NCBI RefSeq assembly: GCF_011397115.1
Contig: NZ_AP022822.1
Coordinates: forward strand, 1,099,001-1,163,000
From: Enterococcus saigonensis
GTDB taxonomy: Bacteria > Bacillota > Bacilli > Lactobacillales > Enterococcaceae
Direction: 5' to 3'
DNA: 64,000 bases
Part shown: positions 7,832-15,475 of the stretch, piece by piece
Position numbering within the stretch: position 1 is the stretch's first letter
How the letters are laid out: the number at the start of each line of letters is the position of its first letter
The notes under the pieces: generated by a model
What the model was told of the DNA's origin: nothing
The model's database searches: none
What the model saw: the letters and a program-made list of their open reading frames with translations, nothing else
Position numbers and translations under genes: made by a program

Positions 7832-8701
7832 ATGAATGAATTATTAGCTACAATTATTAATGGAATGGTAATAGATGAAAATGAAACTGCCTATTTTGTT
7901 CAAAAAAACGGAGTTACATTCCGTTTACCAAAAAGCGAAGGTGAGCGTCAATTAGGTGAAAGTGTTACGGGGTTTGCTTACCAAAATCAACGACATGAAA
8001 ATGCGTTAACAACTAATATTCCAAAAAGTCGTAAAGGTCATTATGCCTTTGCTACAGTGATTGCAACAAGACGCGATTTAGGTGTTTTTGTGGATATTGG
8101 TTTACCAGACAAAGAGATTGCTGTTTCTTTAGACGAACTGCCAACGCTAACAGAATTATGGCCTAAAAAAGGGGATCGTTTGTTAGTAGCGTTACGCATT
8201 GATCAAAAAGGCCGAATTTGGGGCACATTGGCAGAAGAAAAAGTCTTTCGTTCAATGAGTAAAAAAGGCAAAGAAGAACAAAAAAATCAAAATATCACTG
8301 GTACCGTATTTCGCTTGAAAATTGCTGGAACATACCTTTTAACAGAAGATTTTTATCTTGGTTTTATTCATCCTAGTGAACGCTATCAAGAACCTCGCTT
8401 GGGCGAAGTCGTCTCTGGACGCATTATTGGGGTAAGACCTGATGGAGTCTTGAATGTTTCACTTAAACCACGAGCCTATGAAGCGATTAGTGATGATGCT
8501 CAAATGTTACTGGCCTATCTGCGGCGAGCCAATGAAAATAAAATGCCCTACACTGATAAATCAGATCCAGAAAGTATTCAAGAAATGTTTGGGATTAGTA
8601 AAGGACAATTTAAACGAGCTATGGGGCATCTGCTAAAAGAGAAATTGGTGGAGCAAAAAGATGGTTTTACTTATCTAATTGAGAAAACAGACCTTGTATA
8701 A
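7832..8701 (+). CDS. cvfB: CvfB-like S1-domain RNA-binding protein
   Basis: A 289-residue protein of the CvfB/YitL family. It has an N-terminal OB-fold, S1-like RNA-binding domains (the central one around GVFVDIGLPDKEIAVSLDEL and another around GFIHPSERYQEPRLGEVVSGR) and a C-terminal winged helix (MFGISKGQFKRAMGHLLKE). In staphylococci CvfB affects virulence gene expression; its RNA targets in lactic acid bacteria are not established. ATG 7832 is chosen because AAGGAG at 7819-7824 precedes it; the in-frame ATG at 7808 has no ribosome-binding site. Confidence 0.85.
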   Translation: MNELLATIINGMVIDENETAYFVQKNGVTFRLPKSEGERQLGESVTGFAYQNQRHENALTTNIPKSRKGHYAFATVIATRRDLGVFVDIGLPDKEIAVSLDELPTLTELWPKKGDRLLVALRIDQKGRIWGTLAEEKVFRSMSKKGKEEQKNQNITGTVFRLKIAGTYLLTEDFYLGFIHPSERYQEPRLGEVVSGRIIGVRPDGVLNVSLKPRAYEAISDDAQMLLAYLRRANENKMPYTDKSDPESIQEMFGISKGQFKRAMGHLLKEKLVEQKDGFTYLIEKTDLV

Positions 8702-8731
8702 TTCTTGCTTTTTCCTTATAATAAGTATAAT
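8702..8731 (+). promoter_or_regulatory. Promoter of fur
   Basis: TATAAT at 8726-8731 is preceded by TTCTTG at 8702-8707 with an 18-bp spacer. A second TATAAT is embedded in the PerR box at 8757-8771. Confidence 0.45.
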
Positions 8732-8756
8732 CTAGAGCATGTAATTAAACGCTAGT

Positions 8757-8771
8757 TTATAATAATTATAA
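8757..8771 (+). promoter_or_regulatory. PerR box in front of fur
   Basis: TTATAATAATTATAA matches the Per-box consensus TTATAATNATTATAA at all 15 positions. In Bacillus subtilis fur is a member of the PerR regulon, so the site predicts peroxide-responsive control of Fur levels here too. No perR gene is in the window. Confidence 0.75.
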
Positions 8772-8790
8772 AGAAGGTTGCGGAGAATAT

Positions 8791-9237
8791 ATGAATACAA
8801 CAACTACAATGAAAAAAGTGAAACAACAACTTCACGAAGCCGGATTCAAATTAACTCCGCAGCGAGAAGCAACGTTGTTAGTCTTATTAGAAAATGAAAA
8901 AGATCATCTTTCAGCTGAAGAAGTTTTCTTTTTTGTAAAACGAAAAAGTCCGGAAATTGGTTTAGCTACTGTTTATCGGACGTTGGAGATTTTAACAGAA
9001 TTACACGTCGTCGATAAGGTCAGTTTTAACGATGGTGTTTCCCGCTATGATTTAAGAAAAGAAGGAGCACAGCATTTTCATCATCATTTGTTGTGCATTG
9101 AATGTGGTAACATTGAAGAAATTGAAGAAGATTTGTTAGGCGATGTTGAAGAAATCGTTGAAAATAAATATCATTTTGTCGTCAAAGATCATCGTTTAAC
9201 TTTTCACGGTTTATGCCGAAACTGTCAAAAAAAATAA
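8791..9237 (+). CDS. fur: Ferric uptake regulator Fur
   Basis: A 148-residue metalloregulator with an N-terminal winged helix (KLTPQREATLLVLLE, then GLATVYRTLEILTEL) and a C-terminal dimerisation domain with the HFHHHL metal site and two CxxC pairs (C102/C105 and C142/C145) for structural zinc. The sequence resembles B. subtilis Fur (SRYDLRKEG, DHRLTFHG) rather than PerR or Zur, although the promoter carries a PerR box. Fe-Fur represses iron uptake, and two Fur boxes stand at the siderophore transporter at 42.6-42.7 kb in this window. The ribosome-binding site GGAG is at 8782-8785. Confidence 0.92.
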   Translation: MNTTTTMKKVKQQLHEAGFKLTPQREATLLVLLENEKDHLSAEEVFFFVKRKSPEIGLATVYRTLEILTELHVVDKVSFNDGVSRYDLRKEGAQHFHHHLLCIECGNIEEIEEDLLGDVEEIVENKYHFVVKDHRLTFHGLCRNCQKK

Positions 9238-9240
9238 AGT

Positions 9241-9283
9241 TATGCCAAAGTCGATTGAAGGCTTTGGCGTAGCTTCTTTTTTT
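9241..9283 (+). terminator. Terminator of fur
   Basis: TATGCCAAAG pairs with CTTTGGCGTA over 10 bp (one G-U pair), and a long T run follows at 9274-9283. Confidence 0.85.
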
Positions 9284-9350
9284 GTCTGTTATAAATGCTT
9301 CTGATTTGGTATGATGGTAAAGGTGCAATTGAAGAAGGCAAGGGAGAACT

Positions 9351-10241
9351 ATGCAAGAACAAATTACAGATTATCTACATTATTTGACAATTGAAAGAGG
9401 CCTTACCGAAAATACAAAGAAAAGTTACCAACGAGATCTTTTACAGTACCTCTCTTTTTTGCAAAAGCAGAAGATAGCTGACTGGCAAGAAGTTGATCGT
9501 TTTACTGTTGTTAGTTTTTTACAAGAACTAAAAGAAGGCGGCCGTTCCAATGCAACGATTGCCCGTATGATTACAAGTTTACGGCGGTTTCACCAATTTT
9601 TGCGTCAAGAACGGTATACAGATCATGACCCGATGCAACATATCGATTCCCCTAAAAAACAACAAAAGTTGCCGGACACATTAAGTTTAGGGGAAGTGGA
9701 AAAATTATTGGCCACACCTGATACAAATGAAACACTAGGATTACGAGATCGTGCAATTTTAGAAGTGATGTATGCTACGGGCTTGCGGGTAAGTGAATTG
9801 ATTAATTTGAAATTAAATGATATTCATTTGGAGATGGGGTTATTACAAACCTTAGGGAAAGGGGACAAAGAACGAATTGTCCCTTTAGGAGAAATAGCAA
9901 TAAAATGGGTACGTCGCTATTTAGCTGAAGCCAGACCCTATTTGACTCGTAAAAACCCCGAAGAACCACATCTTTTTGTGAATAATCACGGTAGTGGACT
10001 CAGTCGGCAAGGGATTTGGAAAAATTTAAAAGCAATTGTTCAAAAGGCTGGTATTTATAAAACAGTAACACCGCACACATTGCGTCATAGTTTTGCTACA
10101 CATTTGTTAGAAAATGGTGCTGATCTAAGAACTGTCCAAGAACTATTAGGTCATGCCGATATTTCAACAACGCAAATTTATACCCATATTACAAAAAAAC
10201 GCATGACGGATGTCTACAAGCAATATTTTCCTCGTGCATAA
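9351..10241 (+). CDS. xerD: Site-specific tyrosine recombinase XerD
   Basis: Resolves chromosome dimers at dif together with XerC. The 296 residues hold an N-terminal SAM-like core-binding domain and the catalytic domain with the usual residues: Arg in ATGLRVSELINL, HTLRHS (H-x-x-R), His in LLGHADIST and the nucleophile Tyr near residue 277 (QIYTHI). It heads a cluster with scpA, scpB and rluB that is conserved in Bacillus and lactic acid bacteria, which supports XerD over XerC or a phage integrase. Confidence 0.92.
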   Translation: MQEQITDYLHYLTIERGLTENTKKSYQRDLLQYLSFLQKQKIADWQEVDRFTVVSFLQELKEGGRSNATIARMITSLRRFHQFLRQERYTDHDPMQHIDSPKKQQKLPDTLSLGEVEKLLATPDTNETLGLRDRAILEVMYATGLRVSELINLKLNDIHLEMGLLQTLGKGDKERIVPLGEIAIKWVRRYLAEARPYLTRKNPEEPHLFVNNHGSGLSRQGIWKNLKAIVQKAGIYKTVTPHTLRHSFATHLLENGADLRTVQELLGHADISTTQIYTHITKKRMTDVYKQYFPRA

Positions 10242-10256
10242 AAGAGTTGGTGAATT

Positions 10257-11009
10257 ATGAGTGAAATTAATGTTAAACTAGATGTCTTCGAAGGCCCATT
10301 GGACTTATTGCTTCATTTGATTCAAAAACTGGAAATCGATATTTATGATATCCCAATTGCAACTATTACAGAGCAATACATGCAGTATATTCACGCTATG
10401 CAGACTTTAGAACTAGAAGTTGCAGGTGATTACCTTGTAGTGGCAGCCACGCTTATGGCTATCAAGTCTAAAATGCTCTTACCCAAGCAAGAATTTGTAG
10501 TAGCAGAAGATGTATATGAAGAAGATCCAAGAGAAGTTTTGGTTAGTCAGTTATTGGAATACCGTAAATTTAAATATGCAGCAGAAGTTTTATCCGATAA
10601 AGCCAAAGAAAGACGCGATTATTTTACTAAAGAACCAATGGATGTCGATGATTATAAAGAAAATAATCCACTTTTACCAGCAAATCAATTAAATACAATT
10701 GACTTATTTTTAGCTTTTCACAATATGTTGAAAAAGAAGAAAAAACGTCAAATAGTTGAAACAACTATTGCTTCTGATGAAACAACGATTGAAGATAAAA
10801 TGTCTTCTATAAAACTTGGTTTAGCTACTTTAAAATCACATGAAGGTAAAAATTTGACTGATTTTTTACAAAACTATACAAAAAGTGAAGTTGTCACTAC
10901 CTTTTTGGCAGTATTAGAACTGATAAAAACGGGTAGTGTAATTATTACGCAATCAGAAAATTATGGTGAGATTATCCTATATGCAACAGGAGATAGCAAT
11001 GAAAATTAG
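10257..11009 (+). CDS. scpA: Segregation and condensation protein A (kleisin)
   Basis: The kleisin subunit of the SMC-ScpAB condensin, bridging the SMC heads and ScpB for chromosome segregation. The 250 residues start with the signature VFEGPLDLLLHLIQKLEIDIYD-like region (residues about 9-31) and end in a winged helix. The gene lies 15 nt after xerD and overlaps scpB by 11 nt. Confidence 0.95.
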   Translation: MSEINVKLDVFEGPLDLLLHLIQKLEIDIYDIPIATITEQYMQYIHAMQTLELEVAGDYLVVAATLMAIKSKMLLPKQEFVVAEDVYEEDPREVLVSQLLEYRKFKYAAEVLSDKAKERRDYFTKEPMDVDDYKENNPLLPANQLNTIDLFLAFHNMLKKKKKRQIVETTIASDETTIEDKMSSIKLGLATLKSHEGKNLTDFLQNYTKSEVVTTFLAVLELIKTGSVIITQSENYGEIILYATGDSNEN

Positions 11010-11583
11010 TGAATTAGAAGCCATTTTATTCGTAGTTGGAGACGAAGGAATCGGCTTAGAGGAATTGAGTTATTTATTAGAAACTAAAACAGCAATAACA
11101 TATAAAATGCTACAAGAATTGCAGCACCACTACGATGAAAGTGAAAATTCTGCATTGCATATTTTAGAAGTTGGCAACCATTTTGTTTTAACAACTAAAA
11201 AGAAATTTGCTCCATTGTTAAAAAAATACGCACAATCTCCTATGGCCAATACGCTATCGCAGGCAGCACTTGAAACATTAGCAATTATTGCTTATAAACA
11301 GCCCTTAACGCGAATGGAAGTTGATGAAATTCGAGGAGTTCAATCTAGTGGATCAGTTCAAAAATTGGTAGCCCGACAATTGATTGAAGAAAAAGGTCGG
11401 GTTGATGGACCGGGCCGGGCAATTTTATATGGAACAACTGATTATTTTATGGACTACTTTGGTTTGAAAACGTTAGAAGAGTTACCAGATATTGAAGCGA
11501 TGGAAGATGAATTGACTGAAGATGTTCCAATGGATCTATTTTATGATCGTTTTAGTGGAGCAGAAAATGGAGGACAAGAATAA
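10999..11583 (+). CDS. scpB: Segregation and condensation protein B
   Basis: Dimeric winged-helix partner of ScpA. The 194 residues include SQAALETLAIIAYKQPLTR and GRAILYGTTDYFMDYFGL, which are family signatures. ATG 10999 is chosen because AGGAG at 10988-10992 precedes it; upstream in-frame codons would run deep into scpA. The stop overlaps the rluB start by one base. Confidence 0.95.
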   Translation: MKISELEAILFVVGDEGIGLEELSYLLETKTAITYKMLQELQHHYDESENSALHILEVGNHFVLTTKKKFAPLLKKYAQSPMANTLSQAALETLAIIAYKQPLTRMEVDEIRGVQSSGSVQKLVARQLIEEKGRVDGPGRAILYGTTDYFMDYFGLKTLEELPDIEAMEDELTEDVPMDLFYDRFSGAENGGQE

Positions 11584-12302
11584 TGGAAAGACTACAAAAA
11601 GTGATTGCCCATGCAGGCATTGCATCACGTCGTAAAGCAGAAGAATTGATTAGTCAAGGTCGGGTTAAAGTTAATGGTACAACTGTAACTGAATTAGGAA
11701 TTAAAGTCAGTCTCAAAGATCAAATTGAAGTGGACAATGTTCCAATTAATCAAGAAGAACCTGTCTATTTTATCTTTTATAAACCTAGAGGCGTAATTTC
11801 AGCAGTTAGTGATGACAAAGGCCGTAAAGTAGTAACAGACTACTTCATGGGGATTCCTGAACGAATTTATCCAGTAGGTCGTTTGGATTATGATACTTCT
11901 GGTTTATTATTAGTAACCAATGACGGTGCATTTGCTCAAAAATTAACGCATCCTAAACATGAAGTGGATAAAGTATACGTCGCGAAAGTCAAAGGTATAC
12001 CAGAAAAGCAACAATTACGTCCGTTAAGTCGAGGATTATTTTTTGAAGGTGTCAAATATGCACCTGCACGGTATGATATTTTATCTGCGGATACTAAAGC
12101 ACAATCCGCAATTATTCAGTTAACGATTCACGAAGGAAGAAATCACCAAGTGAAAAAAATGCTACAAGCAGTAGGATTGCCCGTTCAAAAATTAAAACGG
12201 GAAAAATATGGCAACTTGACATTGGGAAATTTGCGTCCAGGAGAGTATCGTCCCTTGCACAAAAAAGAAGTGAGTCAACTTTTAAATTTAGCCAAGAATT
12301 AA
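11583..12302 (+). CDS. rluB: 23S rRNA pseudouridine(2605) synthase RluB
   Basis: Converts a uridine of 23S rRNA to pseudouridine. The 239 residues contain an N-terminal S4 RNA-binding domain (LQKVIAHAGIASRRKAEELI) and the RsuA/RluB catalytic domain with the aspartate in GRLDYDTSGLLLVTNDG. It is fourth in the xerD-scpA-scpB-rluB operon, an order also seen in Bacillus (ypuL). Distinguishing RluB from RluE/F-type enzymes rests on this context. Confidence 0.9.
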   Translation: MERLQKVIAHAGIASRRKAEELISQGRVKVNGTTVTELGIKVSLKDQIEVDNVPINQEEPVYFIFYKPRGVISAVSDDKGRKVVTDYFMGIPERIYPVGRLDYDTSGLLLVTNDGAFAQKLTHPKHEVDKVYVAKVKGIPEKQQLRPLSRGLFFEGVKYAPARYDILSADTKAQSAIIQLTIHEGRNHQVKKMLQAVGLPVQKLKREKYGNLTLGNLRPGEYRPLHKKEVSQLLNLAKN

Positions 12303-12305
12303 TAC

Positions 12306-12333
12306 TTGTATTTTTTTTCTTTTCTTATATAAT
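12306..12333 (+). promoter_or_regulatory. Promoter of the FMN-riboswitch/ribU transcript
   Basis: TTGTAT at 12306-12311 and TATAAT at 12328-12333 with a 16-bp spacer. Confidence 0.55.
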
Positions 12334-12356
12334 GTAAGTGTAATTAAATAAAGGTT

Positions 12357-12472
12357 CGTCTTCAGGGGCAGGGTGTAATTCCCGACCGGTGGTAATAGTC
12401 CACGAACTGCATTAATTGTGGTTGAATCGGTGTAATTCCGATACCGACAGTAAAGTCTGGATAAAGAAGATA
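12357..12472 (+). ncRNA. FMN riboswitch (RFN element)
   Basis: The conserved RFN words are present in order: AGGGGCAGGGTG near 12364-12375, the ATTCCCGACCGGTGG segment, CCGACAGTAAAGTCTGGAT near 12453-12471, and a P1 stem pairing TCTTC at 12359-12363 with GAAGA at 12466-12470. Binding of FMN is expected to favour the downstream terminator at 12508-12544 and shut off ribU. Confidence 0.92.
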
Positions 12473-12507
12473 GGGCTTATTTGAAGTAGCTTATTTCAGA
12501 TAACTCT

Positions 12508-12544
12508 AACTCTATTTTCCCTGTATGGAAAATAGAGTTTTTTT
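12508..12544 (+). terminator. Expression-platform terminator of the FMN riboswitch
   Basis: Perfect 13-bp stem (AACTCTATTTTCC with GGAAAATAGAGTT), 6-nt loop and a T run, placed between the aptamer and ribU. Confidence 0.9.
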
Positions 12545-12604
12545 ATTGGAAAAGTTATTTTAAATGGTTCGATTGAAGATGGGTCCTTAACTAGGAGGAT
12601 TTCA

Positions 12605-13210
12605 ATGAAGAACACAAAGGTACAAAAAATGGTAGCTGTCGCGTTATTTGCGGCAATGGGAGTTATTTTGCAGTATGTCGCATTTCCGCTTTTACCGGCT
12701 TTCTCTTTTATGAAAGTTGATTTTAGTGACATACCGGTTATGTTGAGTATGTTTTTATTCGGACCGATGGCAGGAATTGCCACAGCTTTTATTCGATCTG
12801 TATTACATTTACTAACTACGGGATTGGAACTAAGTAATTTAATTGGAGATGCAGCTAGCTTTTTTGCTAGTGTTCTCTTTACCTTACCGATGTATTATTT
12901 CTTTAATAGAAATAAAATTGGTAATAAAAAAACCACTAAAAAAGTTTTAGGTGTTACCAGCGGAATTTTAGCAATGACATTTTTTATGAGTATTGCCAAT
13001 TATTTTGTTATTACACCTGTTTACTTGAATGTATTGGGGCTAACAGCTGATAAAATGTTGGGTATGTCTTTAGCGCAATATGTTGCGATTGGCGTTGTTC
13101 CTTTTAATTTATTAAAAGGTGGGATTGTCAGTGCAGCATTCTTAGTCATTTATACGAAATTACTGCCGTTTTTAGAACAAAAACGACGTAAACAACAACG
13201 TATTGGATAA
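12605..13210 (+). CDS. ribU: Riboflavin ECF transporter, S component RibU
   Basis: A substrate-binding membrane subunit (201 residues, about six hydrophobic helices) that captures riboflavin and works with the shared EcfA/A'/T energising module encoded elsewhere. The N-terminal VALFAAMGVILQYVAFP and the FSFMKVDFSDIPVMLSMFLFGP segment are typical of RibU. Placement behind an FMN riboswitch confirms the substrate. ATG 12605 follows AGGAGG. Confidence 0.93.
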   Translation: MKNTKVQKMVAVALFAAMGVILQYVAFPLLPAFSFMKVDFSDIPVMLSMFLFGPMAGIATAFIRSVLHLLTTGLELSNLIGDAASFFASVLFTLPMYYFFNRNKIGNKKTTKKVLGVTSGILAMTFFMSIANYFVITPVYLNVLGLTADKMLGMSLAQYVAIGVVPFNLLKGGIVSAAFLVIYTKLLPFLEQKRRKQQRIG

Positions 13211-13213
13211 AAT

Positions 13214-13266
13214 AAAAAAGAGAGTGGAACAAACACTAGATTCACGTTTGTTCCACTCTCTTTTTT
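13214..13266 (+). terminator. Terminator of ribU carrying a GAGTGGAACAAA repeat word
   Basis: A 21-bp perfect inverted repeat (13214-13234 with 13246-13266), 11-nt loop and a run of T. Its arm contains GAGTGGAACAAA, a word that recurs alone at 13602-13613 and resembles hairpin repeats scattered through lactic acid bacterial genomes. Confidence 0.9.
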
Positions 13267-13793
13267 ATTTGAAAAAATACCGTGTATACCAATACTCTGA
13301 CGATATTTTGTTTTTCATTATTTTATTTATTATCGAAGTCTGAATATTCTTGTTAAAGTAATTTTCTAGCTTACAATGCTTAATAAAATACAATTTTTCT
13401 AACTCAAAAAAACATTGACTTTTTTTTATGAAATAAAATACAAAAAGAAGTAAAATGATAAAGCGTTTTCATCTTGTTGGGATTTTATATACAATGAATT
13501 GTATAATAATCAAAAAGATAATGTATAAAGAGAAATTCATCGCATTTTTAAAGGGGTATTTTTCATATTAGTAAAAAAATGTAGCGTTACAATTGTTATA
13601 GGAGTGGAACAAAGATCGTGGCAATCCGTTCTACTTACAAATACGTACACTATAAAATGAATATGCATAATAACAAAAAGAAAAAGACGATAAAAAAACT
13701 CTTGTAATTATTTCACAGATTGTCTTATCTTTGATAAAATAACTATGTAATCTATTTTATAGTTACAATATAGAAAAGAGAGGAAGAGAATAA
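13267..13793 (+). promoter_or_regulatory. Long AT-rich regulatory gap before the YfcC/ArcD-type gene
   Basis: No gene is visible. It contains a cre-like word ATAAAGCGTTTTCA at 13458-13471 (12 of 14 against TGWAANCGNTNWCA), ARG-box-like words ATGAATTGTATAAT at 13494-13507 and ATGAATATGCATAA at 13657-13670, a near-palindrome TGTAGCGTTACA at 13580-13591, the repeat word GAGTGGAACAAA at 13602-13613, and a 7-bp inverted repeat TAACTAT/ATAGTTA at 13740-13764 just before the gene. A weak promoter TTGATA at 13731 with TATTTT at 13753 is possible. Confidence 0.4.
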
Positions 13794-15296
13794 ATGGAAA
13801 ATACGCAAACGAAGAAAAAATTTCAGATGCCTTCAGCGTACACGGTATTATTCATTATCATTGCATTCATCGCCATTTTGACTTGGTTCATTCCAGCCGG
13901 TCAATATAAAGTGGACGATGCTGGTAACATCTTAGCGGGAACCTATGAACGGGTTGCTCAAAATCCACAAGGGTTTTACGATGTTATGATGGCGCCAGTT
14001 TTAGGGATGTTAGGTTCTGATACAACAGATCCAGCCATCTCTATTTCATTTTTCATCTTAATCGTTGGGGGATTTCTTGGAATCGTTAACAAAACCGGCG
14101 CATTAGATGCAGGTATTGGCTCGATTGTAAAGCGCTTTAAAGGTCGTGAAAAGAACTTAATCTTTATTTTATTACCAATCTTTGCCTTGGGTGGTTCAAC
14201 TTACGGGATGGCCGAAGAAACAATCCCATTTTATTCACTACTGATTCCAGTTATGATGGCAGTTGGTTTTGACTCTATTGTTGCTGTATCAATCGTATTA
14301 ATTGGTTCTCAAGTTGGTTGTTTGGCATCAACAGTTAACCCGTTTGCCACAGGGGTTGCTTCTGATGCAGTGGGTATTTCAATGGCTGACGGTATGTTAC
14401 TACGACTTATCATGTGGGTTGTCTTAGTAGGTATCTCAATTGCTTATGTTTATCGTTATGCAGCAAAAATTGAAAAAGATCCAACAAAATCAATAGTTTA
14501 TAGCCAAAGAGAAGAAGATGCAAAACACTTTGATATTGAAGCAATCAGCCGTCAAGAAGGTGTAACGAAAAAACAACGAAATGTAAATATCTTGTTTATC
14601 TTGACATTCTTCTTAATGATTTTGAGTTTGATTCCATGGGAAGAGTTTGGTATTAATATTTTTGCGAACTTTACGAAATGGTTGTCCGGTCTTCCAGGTT
14701 TAGGCATGGTGTTAGGAAAAGACATGTTGCCATTTGGACAATGGTACTTCCCAGAAATTACAATGCTGTTCTTGTTGATGTCAATTATTGTTGCGATTGT
14801 CTATGGCTTTAAAGAATCAGATTTTATTTCTGAATTTTTAACTGGTGCTTCTGATTTAATCGGGGTTGCCATCGTTGTAGCCGTAGCACGTGGTATTCAA
14901 GTTGTCATGAACAATGGTATGATTACAGATACAATCTTAAACTGGGGTGAAAAAGGACTTTCAGGTCTTTCATCTATCATCTTTATCATTTTGACATTTA
15001 TCTTCTACATTCCAATGTCATTCTTAATTCCATCAACATCTGGTCTTGCTGCTGCAACAATGGGTATTATTGGACCAATGGGTGAATTTGCTGGGGTTGG
15101 TAAAGATTTAGTTATCACAGCGTATCAATCTGCTTCAGGTTTGGTAAACTTAATTACACCAACTTCTGCTATCGTAATGGGTGCTGTTGCGATTGCCCGT
15201 ATTGATATCGGTAAATGGTGGAAATACATCACCAAATTGATTGCAATCTTATTTGTTGCAATTTGTATCTTGCTTGCAATTGGAACAATGTTATAG
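13794..15296 (+). CDS. YfcC family transporter, candidate arginine/ornithine antiporter (ArcD type)
   Basis: A 500-residue polytopic membrane protein (about 12 segments) of the YfcC/DcuC-like family (PF03606). It has the hallmark GGSTYGMAEETIPFY near residues 123-137 and a C-terminal half with SFLIPSTSGLAAATMGIIGP. YfcC proteins are often annotated as C4-dicarboxylate carriers, but in streptococci the gene named arcD in the ADI operon is of this family and is followed by an M20 peptidase gene, as here. Arginine/ornithine exchange is therefore an inference from family and gene pairing. arcABC lies 43 kb away at 58.5 kb. The gene has its own terminator. Confidence 0.75.
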   Translation: MENTQTKKKFQMPSAYTVLFIIIAFIAILTWFIPAGQYKVDDAGNILAGTYERVAQNPQGFYDVMMAPVLGMLGSDTTDPAISISFFILIVGGFLGIVNKTGALDAGIGSIVKRFKGREKNLIFILLPIFALGGSTYGMAEETIPFYSLLIPVMMAVGFDSIVAVSIVLIGSQVGCLASTVNPFATGVASDAVGISMADGMLLRLIMWVVLVGISIAYVYRYAAKIEKDPTKSIVYSQREEDAKHFDIEAISRQEGVTKKQRNVNILFILTFFLMILSLIPWEEFGINIFANFTKWLSGLPGLGMVLGKDMLPFGQWYFPEITMLFLLMSIIVAIVYGFKESDFISEFLTGASDLIGVAIVVAVARGIQVVMNNGMITDTILNWGEKGLSGLSSIIFIILTFIFYIPMSFLIPSTSGLAAATMGIIGPMGEFAGVGKDLVITAYQSASGLVNLITPTSAIVMGAVAIARIDIGKWWKYITKLIAILFVAICILLAIGTML

Positions 15297-15366
15297 AATG
15301 GACAATTTGCTGAAATTTAGCTAAGATAAGATTAACTTTATATCTATAACTGAGTTTCTCAGTTCT

Positions 15367-15405
15367 AAAAAGAGAGTTTCGGTTATCCTTGAAGCTCTCT
15401 TTTTC
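15367..15405 (+). terminator. Terminator of the YfcC-family gene
   Basis: AAAAAGAGAG at 15367-15376 pairs with CTCTCTTTTT at 15395-15404. Confidence 0.75.
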
Positions 15406-15475
15406 TTATTTTTGGTAATTTGTAAAAAAGTTATAGAAATTCACTTTTTTACTTTAAAATTTAGGAGGTAGTACA

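Noticed and set aside
9351..10241. Tyrosine recombinase considered as a phage or island integrase
   Set aside because: Fixed neighbourhood with scpA-scpB-rluB and typical XerD motifs and length; no attachment-site repeats or phage genes nearby.
13580..13591. TGTAGCGTTACA considered as a cre site
   Set aside because: Arms are close to palindromic but one base too short on each side for the 14-bp cre consensus; reported only as a near-palindrome.
13657..13707. 16-codon Lys-rich frame before the YfcC-family gene
   Set aside because: No ribosome-binding site; composition reflects the A-rich DNA, and the start coincides with an ARG-box-like word.
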